Shown: positions 28,973-37,535 of the stretch, in pieces
Numbering within the stretch: the stretch's first letter is position 1
Layout: the number at the start of each line of letters is the position of its first letter
DNA from: Acinetobacter halotolerans
GTDB lineage: Bacteria > Pseudomonadota > Gammaproteobacteria > Pseudomonadales > Moraxellaceae
Direction of reading: 5' to 3'
Assembly (NCBI RefSeq): GCF_004208515.1
Contig: NZ_SGIM01000006.1
Coordinates: 62,001-126,000, forward strand
DNA length: 64,000 nt
Notes under the pieces: generated by a model
Told to the model about the DNA's origin: nothing
The model's input: the letters and a program-made list of their open reading frames with translations, nothing else
The model's database searches: none
Position numbers and translations under genes: made by a program

Positions 28973-30364
28973 TTAACAGAACTTTAAAGTACCATAACAG
29001 TTAGGTGTAAATTTTTGGGTCGCCAACTCTAAATCAACCAGTGCCATTTGTGGACGTGTCGCATTGATTAAGTTAACTGTACCTGTTGGAATCGTATCCC
29101 CAAAAAGACAATTTAACACCCCAAATGTACCGCAATTAATAGGATTATCATTCAAATACTTAGATACTTGCGCAAATGCCTCATTGAGAGTCGCTTTGGG
29201 AATATCTACATTAAGAGTAGGTTCAATAAATCCGATATCAATTGGATCTGAGAACTCTAACCACCAACCATTTTGAGAAACAGAATTATTATTACTCCAT
29301 TGAATATTTTTAGACTGCAAAGATAGCGAGGCTGCTGTACCATTTAGATTCGCTTTATGGAAGAAACCCAAATTCTCACTGATCGCCACATCAACCATTA
29401 AGTTCTGGATTGTACCTGTTACCTCTCTATCCAAGTTTAGTCCTATTGCGTTGGCAACAATATTCCCGCTCAAATCAATATCTCGGACTGTTGCAGTTGC
29501 CGTTAAAGCAGCACTACTAATTCGCTTCCCAGTAATCGCTTGTCTTGGAAGGAATAAATCACCCTTTAAAATATTGCTTCCCGTTGCTTTATCCCGAAGA
29601 TTAAGGGCATATGAATTCGTTTCAAAATCAATAGTCGGGACACAAAGAAGAGGAAGACTACACACTTTACCTGTAATCGGATCATAACCATCTGACTGAT
29701 TCAATGTTCCCTTTGCTGCCTCACCCCCCACGAGACTTGTACCAAAACCATTCACGTTGGCAAGACCAGTTGTTGCAGCAATTTCCATATAACCACTTAA
29801 AGAATTAATACCACTTTTTGTGGGACCATTTTCCAATCCAAAAGTAATTAATCCAACTGCTTTCTCTGAACTTAAATTAATCCCAACGATTTCACGGGTT
29901 GACGCTTTATCTGGATTTCTAATAGCAAATTCGATAAATGGATTGGTCAAAACCGCAGATGAGCCTGCACGCGCCGCGCGGTCAGCCGCACTATCTGTAT
30001 TCGAGGTTTCAGAATTACCCAAACCACTTAAACTCAGATAATCAATATCAATATCACAACCACCAGCACCATTTACACCACCGCATCCCAATTGAAGCTT
30101 TTTGATATTAACATTGAGCTCCATATTGGCTTCTAATCCTAACTTATAGAAACCTACACTTGTATCACCACCAACACGCTGTGCCTCTTTATTTGCTAGA
30201 TCAGTTGGTGAAATAAAGGACAGACTCATTAATGCCTGACCCGTTGTTGCAGACATCTCGCTATCGCTTAGACTTTGTAATGTATTAGAAGCGGCATACG
30301 CGGTATTCAAGCCTAAACTACTTACCGTAAGTATTGCTAAATGAAGAGACTTAAACTGTCGCAT
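28973..30364 (-). CDS. FilA-like exported protein, tandem copy 2
   Basis: Start set at MRQFKSLHLA (30364), preceded by GGAGG. Same architecture as copy 1: signal peptide ending near NTAYA, the motif LQSLSDSEMSATTGQALMSLSFI, the GCGGVNGAGGCDIDIDYLSLSG region and an identical C terminus. Differences from copy 1 are concentrated in three short patches: near GKVCSLPLLCVPTIDFETN, near SGNIVANAIGLNLDREVTG and near NCGTFGVLNCLFG. The rest, including many silent positions, is almost unchanged. It has its own promoter-like element and terminator. Role inferred as for copy 1. Confidence 0.8.
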   Translation of the reverse strand: MRQFKSLHLAILTVSSLGLNTAYAASNTLQSLSDSEMSATTGQALMSLSFISPTDLANKEAQRVGGDTSVGFYKLGLEANMELNVNIKKLQLGCGGVNGAGGCDIDIDYLSLSGLGNSETSNTDSAADRAARAGSSAVLTNPFIEFAIRNPDKASTREIVGINLSSEKAVGLITFGLENGPTKSGINSLSGYMEIAATTGLANVNGFGTSLVGGEAAKGTLNQSDGYDPITGKVCSLPLLCVPTIDFETNSYALNLRDKATGSNILKGDLFLPRQAITGKRISSAALTATATVRDIDLSGNIVANAIGLNLDREVTGTIQNLMVDVAISENLGFFHKANLNGTAASLSLQSKNIQWSNNNSVSQNGWWLEFSDPIDIGFIEPTLNVDIPKATLNEAFAQVSKYLNDNPINCGTFGVLNCLFGDTIPTGTVNLINATRPQMALVDLELATQKFTPNCYGTLKFC

Positions 30365-30496
30365 ACCGACCTCCGTGTTTAAAATATCCATACATGATTA
30401 TTTTTATTCCGAGTATTCGTATATACAGATATCCATCACATAGTAATATCAACCTGAAGAATTGTATTTTGTATAAAAAAAGACCAACCCAACTTG

Positions 30497-30502
30497 ATTG
30501 TA
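30497..30502 (-). promoter_or_regulatory. Conserved -10 element upstream of FilA-like copy 2
   Basis: Minus-strand TACAAT within AAGCTACAATCAAGTT, about 133 bases before the start codon, matching the block upstream of copy 1 (28782-28787). Confidence 0.45.
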
Positions 30503-30582
30503 GCTTATTTTTATTAGATTACTAGTTTATTCATTTTGTAACTTTGTAACTTATAATTTTAGTAGTTTCTATATTTCTAAAT

Positions 30583-30617
30583 GAGTACTCACCACACTAG
30601 TTTTATGGTGAATACTC
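30583..30617 (-). terminator. Possible hairpin terminator after dcd
   Basis: Arms GAGTACTCACCA (30583-30594) and TGGTGAATACTC (30606-30617) pair over 12 bp with one mismatch. Only a short ATTT follows on the minus strand, so termination strength is doubtful. Confidence 0.4.
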
Positions 30618-30625
30618 TTAGATAA

Positions 30626-31195
30626 TTAAGTCTTCGGCAGTGTCACGCCTGTTTGACCTTGGTATTTACCACCACGATCTTTATATGAGGTTTCACAGAC
30701 TTCATCACTTTCAAAGAATAACATCTGAGCCACACCTTCACCCGCATAAATACGTGCGGGTAAGTTCGTGGTGTTCGAGAACTCAAGGGTAACGTGACCT
30801 TCCCACTCTGGTTCTAAAGGCGTAACGTTTACGATAATTCCGCAACGCGCATAGGTAGATTTTCCTAAACACACGGTCAGTACATTGCGCGGAATACGGA
30901 AATACTCGATGGTACGCGCAAGCGCAAATGAATTGGGTGGAATGATACAAACATCGGATTCGATATCAATAAAGCTTTTCTCATCAAAATTCTTAGGATC
31001 AACAATGACAGAATGCACATTGGTAAAGACTTTAAACTCACGCGCACAACGGACATCATAGCCATAGCTTGAGACCCCATAAGAAATCAACTTCTCTCCA
31101 TTTTCATCGAAACGAACTTGATTTTCTGCATAAGGTTCAATCATGCCGTGTTTTTCGCTCATTTCACGAATCCAACGATCAGATTTTATTGCCAT
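30626..31195 (-). CDS. dcd: dCTP deaminase
   Basis: Deaminates dCTP to dUTP, the main source of dUMP for thymidylate synthesis. Trimeric dUTPase-like fold of 189 residues with the expected motifs: [24 protein letters not shown] (substrate and catalytic region, with R and S of the family), [21 protein letters not shown] containing the catalytic glutamate, and a C-terminal lid ([13 protein letters not shown]). Single gene. Confidence 0.98.
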   Translation of the reverse strand: MAIKSDRWIREMSEKHGMIEPYAENQVRFDENGEKLISYGVSSYGYDVRCAREFKVFTNVHSVIVDPKNFDEKSFIDIESDVCIIPPNSFALARTIEYFRIPRNVLTVCLGKSTYARCGIIVNVTPLEPEWEGHVTLEFSNTTNLPARIYAGEGVAQMLFFESDEVCETSYKDRGGKYQGQTGVTLPKT

Positions 31196-31308
31196 GTCTT
31201 TCTATCCAAAAACGAAGTTGATGATTGGCAGCTACTTTAACGTAAAATGGCATTAATGAAAACAATAGCCCAATCGATATAACTAGCCACGTTAACAAGA
31301 ATAAAATC

Positions 31309-31902
31309 TTATAAATTGTTGAGTGCTGAATAACTGATCGGAATCGCAAAACTAACCAATACGACTGACGATATCTGCTGTAATTTTGATTGCGATAACC
31401 AAGCTACTTTATTGGTTGCCAAAGCAGCGCCTACTGCGATCCAAAATAAAGCAATGGGAAGAATCAGGGCAACAAAAGTGCTCATATGTGCTAAATAAAT
31501 ATCTTGGTTCTTCCATGCAGCTGTTGGAAAAATCGCAGAAGCAAATAACAGTGCTTTAGGGTTAAGTAAAGTTGCGCAGAGTAATTCTCTAGGCCGGATC
31601 GTCGGTTGATTTAATATCACCTCTTGATGTGCTGTACGCCACAATTTTAAAGCGAGAAATAAAATATAGCCTGCACTCAGCAACTTAAGAAAAGTGGGTA
31701 ATAACGGTAAAGTGACAGAGACTTTACCAATCAGCATCCCCCACACACTAATCGCAATGATATAACCAATAGCTTCTGCTGGAATCAGCAATAATGACTG
31801 GCGTAGACCCACTTGGATACCAGAAGATGCAAGTAAAGTATTGGTCGGACCGGGGGTCAATAAGATGGTCGCAACCAATCCAATAAAAAACCATGAAATC
31901 AT
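31309..31902 (-). CDS. LysE/RhtB family amino-acid exporter
   Basis: Six-helix inner-membrane protein of 197 residues. The N-terminal family signature is TPGPTNTLLASSGIQVGLRQSLLLIPAEAIGY (about 16-48), and LLNPKALLFASAIFP occupies the central loop. Members export amino acids or derivatives. The pocket is not readable, so the substrate is unknown. A short inverted repeat, ATAACTG/CAGTTAT, lies about 60 bases upstream. Confidence 0.85.
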   Translation of the reverse strand: MISWFFIGLVATILLTPGPTNTLLASSGIQVGLRQSLLLIPAEAIGYIIAISVWGMLIGKVSVTLPLLPTFLKLLSAGYILFLALKLWRTAHQEVILNQPTIRPRELLCATLLNPKALLFASAIFPTAAWKNQDIYLAHMSTFVALILPIALFWIAVGAALATNKVAWLSQSKLQQISSVVLVSFAIPISYSALNNL

Positions 31903-32226
31903 CGAATGACCTCACTAAAAGTGTTTTTTAGATTAATCGAACGGCAATCTGATAGCAAAAAAATAACTGTAAGCAGTTATACTACCATTCTAACTAACTT
32001 TATATTTTGTTTATACTTTATAATTTTCAAGTCCTTATAACTCTATAGTCACTTTAATGATTCTGTATACTTTACAGACAGCAAAGATAGTCTAGCTCAA
32101 TAAAAGTACCCTTTATAAGGTAGTTTCTATCGCTGCATCTGACCTTATTGGTTTTTAAGTTTGAGCTAAGCTAAGCATGCTATGTTGAAGAATGCTGCTC
32201 TTTTATTTTGGTACATTTCCCTTTTT
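31903..32226. other. Intergenic region between the LysE-type and DUF2062 genes
   Basis: About 320 AT-rich bases between divergent genes. The only structure seen is the 31963-31980 dyad. There are several possible -10 sequences (for example TATACT near 31978 and TATACT near 32068) and no coding frame. Confidence 0.4.
31963..31980. promoter_or_regulatory. Inverted repeat upstream of the LysE-type gene
   Basis: ATAACTG, spacer TAAG, CAGTTAT, a 7-bp perfect dyad about 60 bases before the start of the exporter. It could be an operator; no regulator gene is adjacent. Confidence 0.3.
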
Positions 32227-32769
32227 ATGCCTAAGCTATTCTTTCAGAAATGGCTCCCCTCTTCGGAAAAAATCGCCAAGCTCAAGTTAATGAAAGTTTT
32301 TGGTACACGTACCTTAAACCCCTTACTGTGGTATGTGAACCGCCACGCTATTGCTAAAGCGATCTTTATTGGTACGTTTTGGGGCATCTTACCCGTGCCT
32401 TTTCATAGCCTGTTTATCGTTTTGAGTATTTTATATTTTGAAGTGAATTTGCCAATTGGCTTGTGCATGGCTTGGCTTACAAATCCATTGACGGTTGTGC
32501 CTATTTTATATTTAGGCTTTTGGTTTGGCGCCCAGATGTATCATGTCAAAATGATTAATAATGAGATGTTACTTGGTGTTTTACATCAAATGATCAATTG
32601 GTTAAGGAATTTTGGTCATGGTCATATTGATTTTCATTTAGCAAAAATACTTGTGTCTGGCCTGTTTGTTGAGGCGCTGCTGTGTGCGGTGCTACTTTAC
32701 ATCGTTACACATCTGGTCTGGCGTTGGATGGTGATCAAGAAATGGAAATCTCGTCATAAAAAAGGATAA
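32227..32769 (+). CDS. DUF2062 domain-containing membrane protein
   Basis: About 180 residues from MPKLFFQKWLPSSEK, the start typical of the family. An in-frame ATG 15 codons earlier (32182) is possible; neither has a good ribosome site. Family signatures: GTRTLNPLLWYVNRHAIAKA, FWGILPVPFHS and AWLTNPLTVVPILY, with three or four hydrophobic helices. The function of DUF2062 proteins is not established. It ends in a basic tail (KKWKSRHKKG). Confidence 0.85.
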   Translation: MPKLFFQKWLPSSEKIAKLKLMKVFGTRTLNPLLWYVNRHAIAKAIFIGTFWGILPVPFHSLFIVLSILYFEVNLPIGLCMAWLTNPLTVVPILYLGFWFGAQMYHVKMINNEMLLGVLHQMINWLRNFGHGHIDFHLAKILVSGLFVEALLCAVLLYIVTHLVWRWMVIKKWKSRHKKG

Positions 32770-32921
32770 ATTCTTTAGTATAAGAAGCATCAAAAAAGGT
32801 TGCCATCCCCATAATAATACGGTAAGAGTAGAACATATTTGATCGCGTTAAAAATGAATTTGATACTAAATAAAGCAACCAAATGATGGATTTATGGTTT
32901 GCACACAAACAGGAGAGAGTA

Positions 32922-33926
32922 ATGAAAAAATGGCCCCAATTCATTTTATTGAGCTTAGCAATAACGGGTATATCAGCTTGCTCTGACAATACTGGCAACA
33001 AAAATACAGGTCAAGAAAAGAGTAGTGCAGCAGTTGATGCCAATGCCCTTCAAACAAAATTCGTCAATATTGCTACAGGTGGGGCATCTGGTCCATATAA
33101 CGTCATTGCAACAAATTTGGCTGAAATTTATCATAAAACTTATGGGGTTAACTCCAAAACCCAGACCACAGGGGCTTCTGTTGAAAATCTAAATCTAATG
33201 AAACAAAACAAGGTTGAAATGGCATTCGTGATGAGCGACAGTCTAACTGAAGCAATCAATGGACAAGGAAGCTTTAAGGATAAAATCACCAATGTTCAGC
33301 AGATTGCAGCACTCTACCCGAACTATGTGCAAATTGTGACTTCAAAAAAATCTGGAATCAAAACCATTGAAGATTTGAAAGGTAAACGTATCGCAGTGGG
33401 TGCTCAAAACTCTGGCGTTGAAGTGAATGCTCGTAGTTTATTAAATGGTTTTGGTATTAGCTATAAAGACGTTAAAGTGGATTATTTAGGATATGCCGAA
33501 GCGGCAGATGCACTTAAAGGCGGAAAATTAGATGCGGCCTTCCTCACCAGTGGTATTCCAAACTCTTCACTTATGGAACTACAACGTGGATACGATTTAC
33601 AGCTTGTCAGTATTGATCCAGAAAAAGTAAAACAAATTGCTAAAGATCAGGCTTATTTTTTGCCAATGATCATTCCGAAAGGCACTTATGACAATGCAGA
33701 AGATATCCCTACCGCAGCCATCATGAATGCTCTGGTGGTACGTTCTGACCTACCCGAAGATGATGTATACAAGTTAACTAAAACATTCTTTGAAAATCTC
33801 AACAGTTTGTCGAACAGTCATCAAGCCGCGAAAGACATTAGCTTGCAAGGTGCTCAACAAGGTTTAGTTGCTCAACTACACCCAGGAGCGAAAAAATATT
33901 ACGATGAAATTGCAGCAACAAAATGA
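32922..33926 (+). CDS. TAXI family TRAP transporter solute-binding lipoprotein
   Basis: Start set at MKKWPQF, 334 residues, with AGGAGAG upstream. The signal peptide ends in a lipobox (TGISAC), so the mature protein is predicted to be lipid-anchored in the periplasm. The TAXI-family pattern is clear: NIATGGASGPYNVIATNLAEIYHK, TTGASVENLNLM, VQIVTSKKSGIKTIEDLKGKRIAVGAQNSGVE and DAAFLTSGIPNSSLMEL. It captures a substrate, often glutamate, 2-oxoglutarate or another dicarboxylate, and passes it to the permease downstream. Its stop overlaps the next start (ATGA). Confidence 0.93.
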   Translation: MKKWPQFILLSLAITGISACSDNTGNKNTGQEKSSAAVDANALQTKFVNIATGGASGPYNVIATNLAEIYHKTYGVNSKTQTTGASVENLNLMKQNKVEMAFVMSDSLTEAINGQGSFKDKITNVQQIAALYPNYVQIVTSKKSGIKTIEDLKGKRIAVGAQNSGVEVNARSLLNGFGISYKDVKVDYLGYAEAADALKGGKLDAAFLTSGIPNSSLMELQRGYDLQLVSIDPEKVKQIAKDQAYFLPMIIPKGTYDNAEDIPTAAIMNALVVRSDLPEDDVYKLTKTFFENLNSLSNSHQAAKDISLQGAQQGLVAQLHPGAKKYYDEIAATK

Positions 33927-34399
33927 AGTCTTTAAGTGCAGCCTCGGCTGCACTTTTCAGTGGACTAATCGTATTGGGAGTCGTTATAGCGTGTCCCATT
34001 GCAAACACACATGTCACCACTCCAAAACATGATTGTGTTATTCGTGAAACGGATTTTAATTTGCAATGGCGACATTCAGTTGAAAAAACATTATGGCTAG
34101 AAAATTATCATCGTGAGAAAAAGGGTTTCCAGCTCGTCTATACAGATCTGATCGCATTTGGTGCAGGAACTCCAAGTGATTATCCGATTATTTTTCAAAA
34201 GGACGGCATAATTCGAATGTCGGTAAAGCAAAAAATTGCTGAGATTAACTGGACCGTATCACGAAATATGCAAGGACGTATTTTGTTTGGAAACAAAAGC
34301 TGGGCGATCGCTAATGAACTCCCCGATTATAGCCTCGTGCAGTTTAAGAACAGTTACACACCATTATGGAAGATCTGGTGGTTAGGAGAATGTTTATGA
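33923..34399 (+). CDS. DUF1850 domain-containing protein
   Basis: 158 residues with an N-terminal hydrophobic segment (LFSGLIVLGVVIA) acting as signal or anchor. The DUF1850 pattern is visible: FNLQWRHSVEKTLWLENY near 40-57 and a later aromatic-rich region. This family sits between TAXI binding proteins and fused TRAP permeases in many bacteria and is presumed to help the transporter; its role is not proved. It is coupled on both sides by ATGA overlaps. Confidence 0.88.
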   Translation: MKSLSAASAALFSGLIVLGVVIACPIANTHVTTPKHDCVIRETDFNLQWRHSVEKTLWLENYHREKKGFQLVYTDLIAFGAGTPSDYPIIFQKDGIIRMSVKQKIAEINWTVSRNMQGRILFGNKSWAIANELPDYSLVQFKNSYTPLWKIWWLGECL

Positions 34400-36417
34400 A
34401 TACACCCAATGATACAGTCACACCAGAACAAACAGATCTAGAAAAACAAAAACAACTATTAGAAAAATTTGATAAAGAGTCTGTGACACGAAGCCCTAAA
34501 CAGAAATCTGTTGGTCTATTTATTACGATATTGGCCATTTTTTATTCTCTTTTTCATTTGTTTATTACCTATAACCCATTACCTGAACTGATCCAACGTT
34601 CAGCACATGTGTCGATAGGTATAGCACTTATTTTTCTATTGTATCCAGCACGACAAAGTAGTGATAGACAGCATATATCGTGGTTTGACTGGGTGTTAAT
34701 GCTAGCCTCCTTCGCCTCGTTTGGTTATTTATGGATTGAATACCAAAATATCATGACCTCTCGAGGTGGGATTCCAAATACTCTAGATGTCGTGTTTGCC
34801 ATTATGACGGTGGTATTAGTTATTGAGGCAGCTCGAAGAGTCATGGGTTGGATGTTGCCTATTCTTGGACTGATTTTTCTTGCCTACCCCTTTGTCAGCC
34901 ATTTTAGTTGGATGCCAGACCGACTACTTACCCGACCTTATAGTGTCAGTGATATTTTCGGGCAAATGTATTTAAAAACAGAAGGACTCTATTCTTCTGC
35001 GATTGGCGCTTCAGTGACCTTTATCTTTCTGTTTATTTTATTTGGTGCGTTTTTGGCCAAGTCAGGTATGGGTAAATTATTTAATGATCTCGCGATGGCT
35101 TTAGCTGGACATAAACAAGGTGGCCCAGCAAAAGTTGCTGTGATCTCTAGTGGTTTTATGGGAAGTATTAATGGTACTGCTGTCGCCAATGTGGTGGGAA
35201 CAGGTTCATTTACCATTCCATTGATGAAAAAGATTGGTTACCACAAGAACTTTGCGGGTGCTGTGGAAGCCAGTGCTTCGGTTGGTGGGCAGATTCTTCC
35301 TCCTATCATGGGTGCGAGTGCTTTTATCATGGCAGAAACAACGGGAGTCAGTTATGGCACGATTGCCCTCGCTGCCATATTACCCGCACTGTTGTATTAC
35401 CTTGGTGTCATTTCACAAGTCCATTTTCGTGCAGGCCGTGACAATCTCAAAGGCTTACCTAAATCAGATTTGCCTCGTGTCAAAGAAGTATTGAAAGAGC
35501 GTGGTCACTTGCTCATTCCAATTGTGGCGTTGGTGTTTTTCTTATTCCAGTCCATGCCTGTCAGTTATGCAGCGGTCTACACTATTCTTTTAACCATCGT
35601 TGTGGCCAATCTACGTAAAACCACACGCATGGGAATTAAACAAATTCTTGAAGCGTTGGCGGATGGTGCCAAACAATCTTTATCGGTCATGGCGGCCTGT
35701 GCTGTTGTCGGATTGATCATCGGCGTGGTCAGTTTGACTAGTTTCGGTTCGGTGATGACTTCATATATCATGAGTGTTGGCGCTGGAAACCTGTTCCTTA
35801 CGCTGTTATTTACCATGGTGGCGTCGATGATTTTAGGCATGGGACTTCCATCTATTCCTGCCTATATCATCACGGCGACAATGGCGGCCCCTGCACTGGC
35901 TCATTTTGATGTGCCAATTCTTGTTGCACATATGTTTGTATTCTATTTCGGCCTATTCGCCAATATTACTCCTCCTGTTGCGTTGGCTGCTTTTGCTGGG
36001 GCTGGTATTTCAGGAGGCGATCCGATGAAAACAGGTTTTCAAGCACTTAAATTATCCTTAGCTGGTTTTATTGTGCCGTTCCTGTTTGTTTATAACCCAG
36101 CCATGTTGATGATCGATACCACCAATGTGGCCATTAATGCTCGTGAATTTGCGCTACCTTCGATATGGAGCATTGTCAGCATCGCGACGACATCGATTAT
36201 TGGGATTCTCGCCTTAGGAGCAGCTGTAGAGGGCTATTTCAAAACCACGATGAACTGGCTATGGCGATTGGTCTTAGGTATTGGGGCATTGATGATGATT
36301 GTGCCTGAATCAACGACTGATCTCGTTGGTGTTGTTATTGTGGGGATTTGTATTGCCATGAATATCGCACAAGCGAAAAAAGAAACGGGTTCTACACCAC
36401 CTCAATCAGCTCACTAG
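34396..36417 (+). CDS. TRAP transporter permease, fused 4TM/12TM subunit
   Basis: About 673 residues. The start is the ATG at 34396, which overlaps the DUF1850 stop and follows AGGAG by 7 bases; an upstream in-frame ATG is inside that gene. The small DctQ-type part (about residues 40-180) is joined to the large DctM-type part, which has conserved GSINGTAVANVVGTGSFTIP, GGQILPPIMGASAFIMAE, LGMGLPSIPAYI and FANITPPVALAAFAGAGI. It drives sodium- or proton-coupled uptake of the solute bound by the TAXI protein. A terminator follows. Confidence 0.94.
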   Translation: MNTPNDTVTPEQTDLEKQKQLLEKFDKESVTRSPKQKSVGLFITILAIFYSLFHLFITYNPLPELIQRSAHVSIGIALIFLLYPARQSSDRQHISWFDWVLMLASFASFGYLWIEYQNIMTSRGGIPNTLDVVFAIMTVVLVIEAARRVMGWMLPILGLIFLAYPFVSHFSWMPDRLLTRPYSVSDIFGQMYLKTEGLYSSAIGASVTFIFLFILFGAFLAKSGMGKLFNDLAMALAGHKQGGPAKVAVISSGFMGSINGTAVANVVGTGSFTIPLMKKIGYHKNFAGAVEASASVGGQILPPIMGASAFIMAETTGVSYGTIALAAILPALLYYLGVISQVHFRAGRDNLKGLPKSDLPRVKEVLKERGHLLIPIVALVFFLFQSMPVSYAAVYTILLTIVVANLRKTTRMGIKQILEALADGAKQSLSVMAACAVVGLIIGVVSLTSFGSVMTSYIMSVGAGNLFLTLLFTMVASMILGMGLPSIPAYIITATMAAPALAHFDVPILVAHMFVFYFGLFANITPPVALAAFAGAGISGGDPMKTGFQALKLSLAGFIVPFLFVYNPAMLMIDTTNVAINAREFALPSIWSIVSIATTSIIGILALGAAVEGYFKTTMNWLWRLVLGIGALMMIVPESTTDLVGVVIVGICIAMNIAQAKKETGSTPPQSAH

Positions 36418-36442
36418 TACTACAGGGCTGTGAATAAAACCT

Positions 36443-36479
36443 AAAAAGCTGTCTCAGCATGTGATGAGACAGCTTTTTT
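36443..36479 (+). terminator. Rho-independent terminator of the TRAP operon
   Basis: AAAAAGCTGTCTCA and TGAGACAGCTTTTT flank an 8-base loop. The 14-bp stem is perfect and ends in a T-run. It also serves the convergent nucleosidase gene. Confidence 0.9.
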
Positions 36480-36492
36480 GCTGTATTAATCC

Positions 36493-37368
36493 CTATTTAG
36501 TTTCAGTTTTTGCCTTCATATAGTGTTCCGCAACATCTAATACATAATCCTGACATGCCTCACCTGTAGCCGGATCATAAGCACCGTTATTGGTAATATT
36601 ATTGGATAAAACTCTAATACCCAGAAATGGCACTTTAAATTGATATGCAATTTGTGCGACCGATGCTGCTTCCATTTCCTCAACAGAAGTACCATATGTG
36701 CTATGCAAGAAATTAATTCGATCTAATTCATTATTCCAAACATCAGCCGAACCAATCGTACCTTCTACAACTTGGCCTTTGCTATAGTTTGCTTTGGCTT
36801 TATAGGCTGCAACCAGTAAGGCTGGATCCCCTTCAAACTTACGTATGGCAATCGGTTCAGGATCAGATTCATCCTCAGGAAGTACATCAAATGCTTCGTC
36901 CCATGTCAGTGAGTTTGAACCGCCATTTATAGGTTGATAAGGTGTTTTGAATGCACCGATATTGGTCGTATATTTTCCAAGAACAATATCAAATACATGT
37001 AAATCAGGATCATGTCCACCCGAAGTACCCTGATTAATAATCGCAATGGGTTGATAATGTTGAATGGCAATAGCTGTTGCTGCGGCCGAATTACTCATAC
37101 CCATTCGAGTCTTCGAGATAATCATGGGATAACCCTTATAGCTCCCCTTCCAAAACGTCCAACCGCCTATCGTTTCGACTGTAACACTGTCTAACTTTGA
37201 AGCCATTCTTTCGGATTCAATCGGCAATGCACCTTGTATCACGATAGGCTGTAATTGGGGCTTTTCTTGTGCTTGCTGAGAATTCGAATCACCATCTCCA
37301 TTACAAGCACTCAAAAACAAAGCGGTACAGACACTCGCAATCCCCATAAACCGTTTAAAATGCATCAT
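36493..37368 (-). CDS. Predicted lipoprotein nucleosidase, MTA/SAH nucleosidase (PNP/UDP) superfamily
   Basis: Start chosen at MMHFKRF; the longer frame adds an unlikely leader. A lipoprotein signal peptide ends ALFLSAC, so the enzyme is predicted to be periplasmic and lipid-anchored, unlike cytosolic Pfs/MtnN. The nucleoside-phosphorylase fold is recognisable: IVIQGALPIESERM, INQGTSGGHDPDLHVFDIV, EEMEAASVAQIAYQFKVPF (ribose-binding Glu) and GIRVLSNNITNNGAYD. Where MtnN has the catalytic Asp (RAISD), this protein has Asn (RVLSN), so base preference or activity may differ. Extracytoplasmic nucleoside salvage is inferred. Confidence 0.8.
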   Translation of the reverse strand: MMHFKRFMGIASVCTALFLSACNGDGDSNSQQAQEKPQLQPIVIQGALPIESERMASKLDSVTVETIGGWTFWKGSYKGYPMIISKTRMGMSNSAAATAIAIQHYQPIAIINQGTSGGHDPDLHVFDIVLGKYTTNIGAFKTPYQPINGGSNSLTWDEAFDVLPEDESDPEPIAIRKFEGDPALLVAAYKAKANYSKGQVVEGTIGSADVWNNELDRINFLHSTYGTSVEEMEAASVAQIAYQFKVPFLGIRVLSNNITNNGAYDPATGEACQDYVLDVAEHYMKAKTETK

Positions 37369-37477
37369 CCATCTACTCTCAATCAAAAAGAGAGAACAAG
37401 CAATCCACATGCCAGTTTTTACTAATTGGTATATTTTTAATTCTTATCAATCAAAAAATCATTTTGCTCAGCACATA

Positions 37478-37507
37478 AAAAAACCAACATCATGATGTTG
37501 GTTTTTT
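37478..37507. terminator. Perfect 30-bp palindromic terminator downstream of mrp
   Basis: AAAAAACCAACATCA followed directly by its exact complement TGATGTTGGTTTTTT. It lies just after the mrp stop on the minus strand and before the nucleosidase promoter region. Confidence 0.85.
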
Positions 37508-37535
37508 GAAGCGTTAAGCTTAGAAATCGGTTTAT

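Noticed and set aside
20687..30391. Chaperone-usher pilus operon
   Set aside because: No usher, chaperone or typical pilin donor-strand motifs are present in any of the six proteins. The pilus label comes only from the Fil family name.
32735..33001. 88-residue minus-strand frame over the TAXI gene start
   Set aside because: It covers the promoter and ribosome site of a well-supported plus-strand operon and has no convincing start signal or domain.
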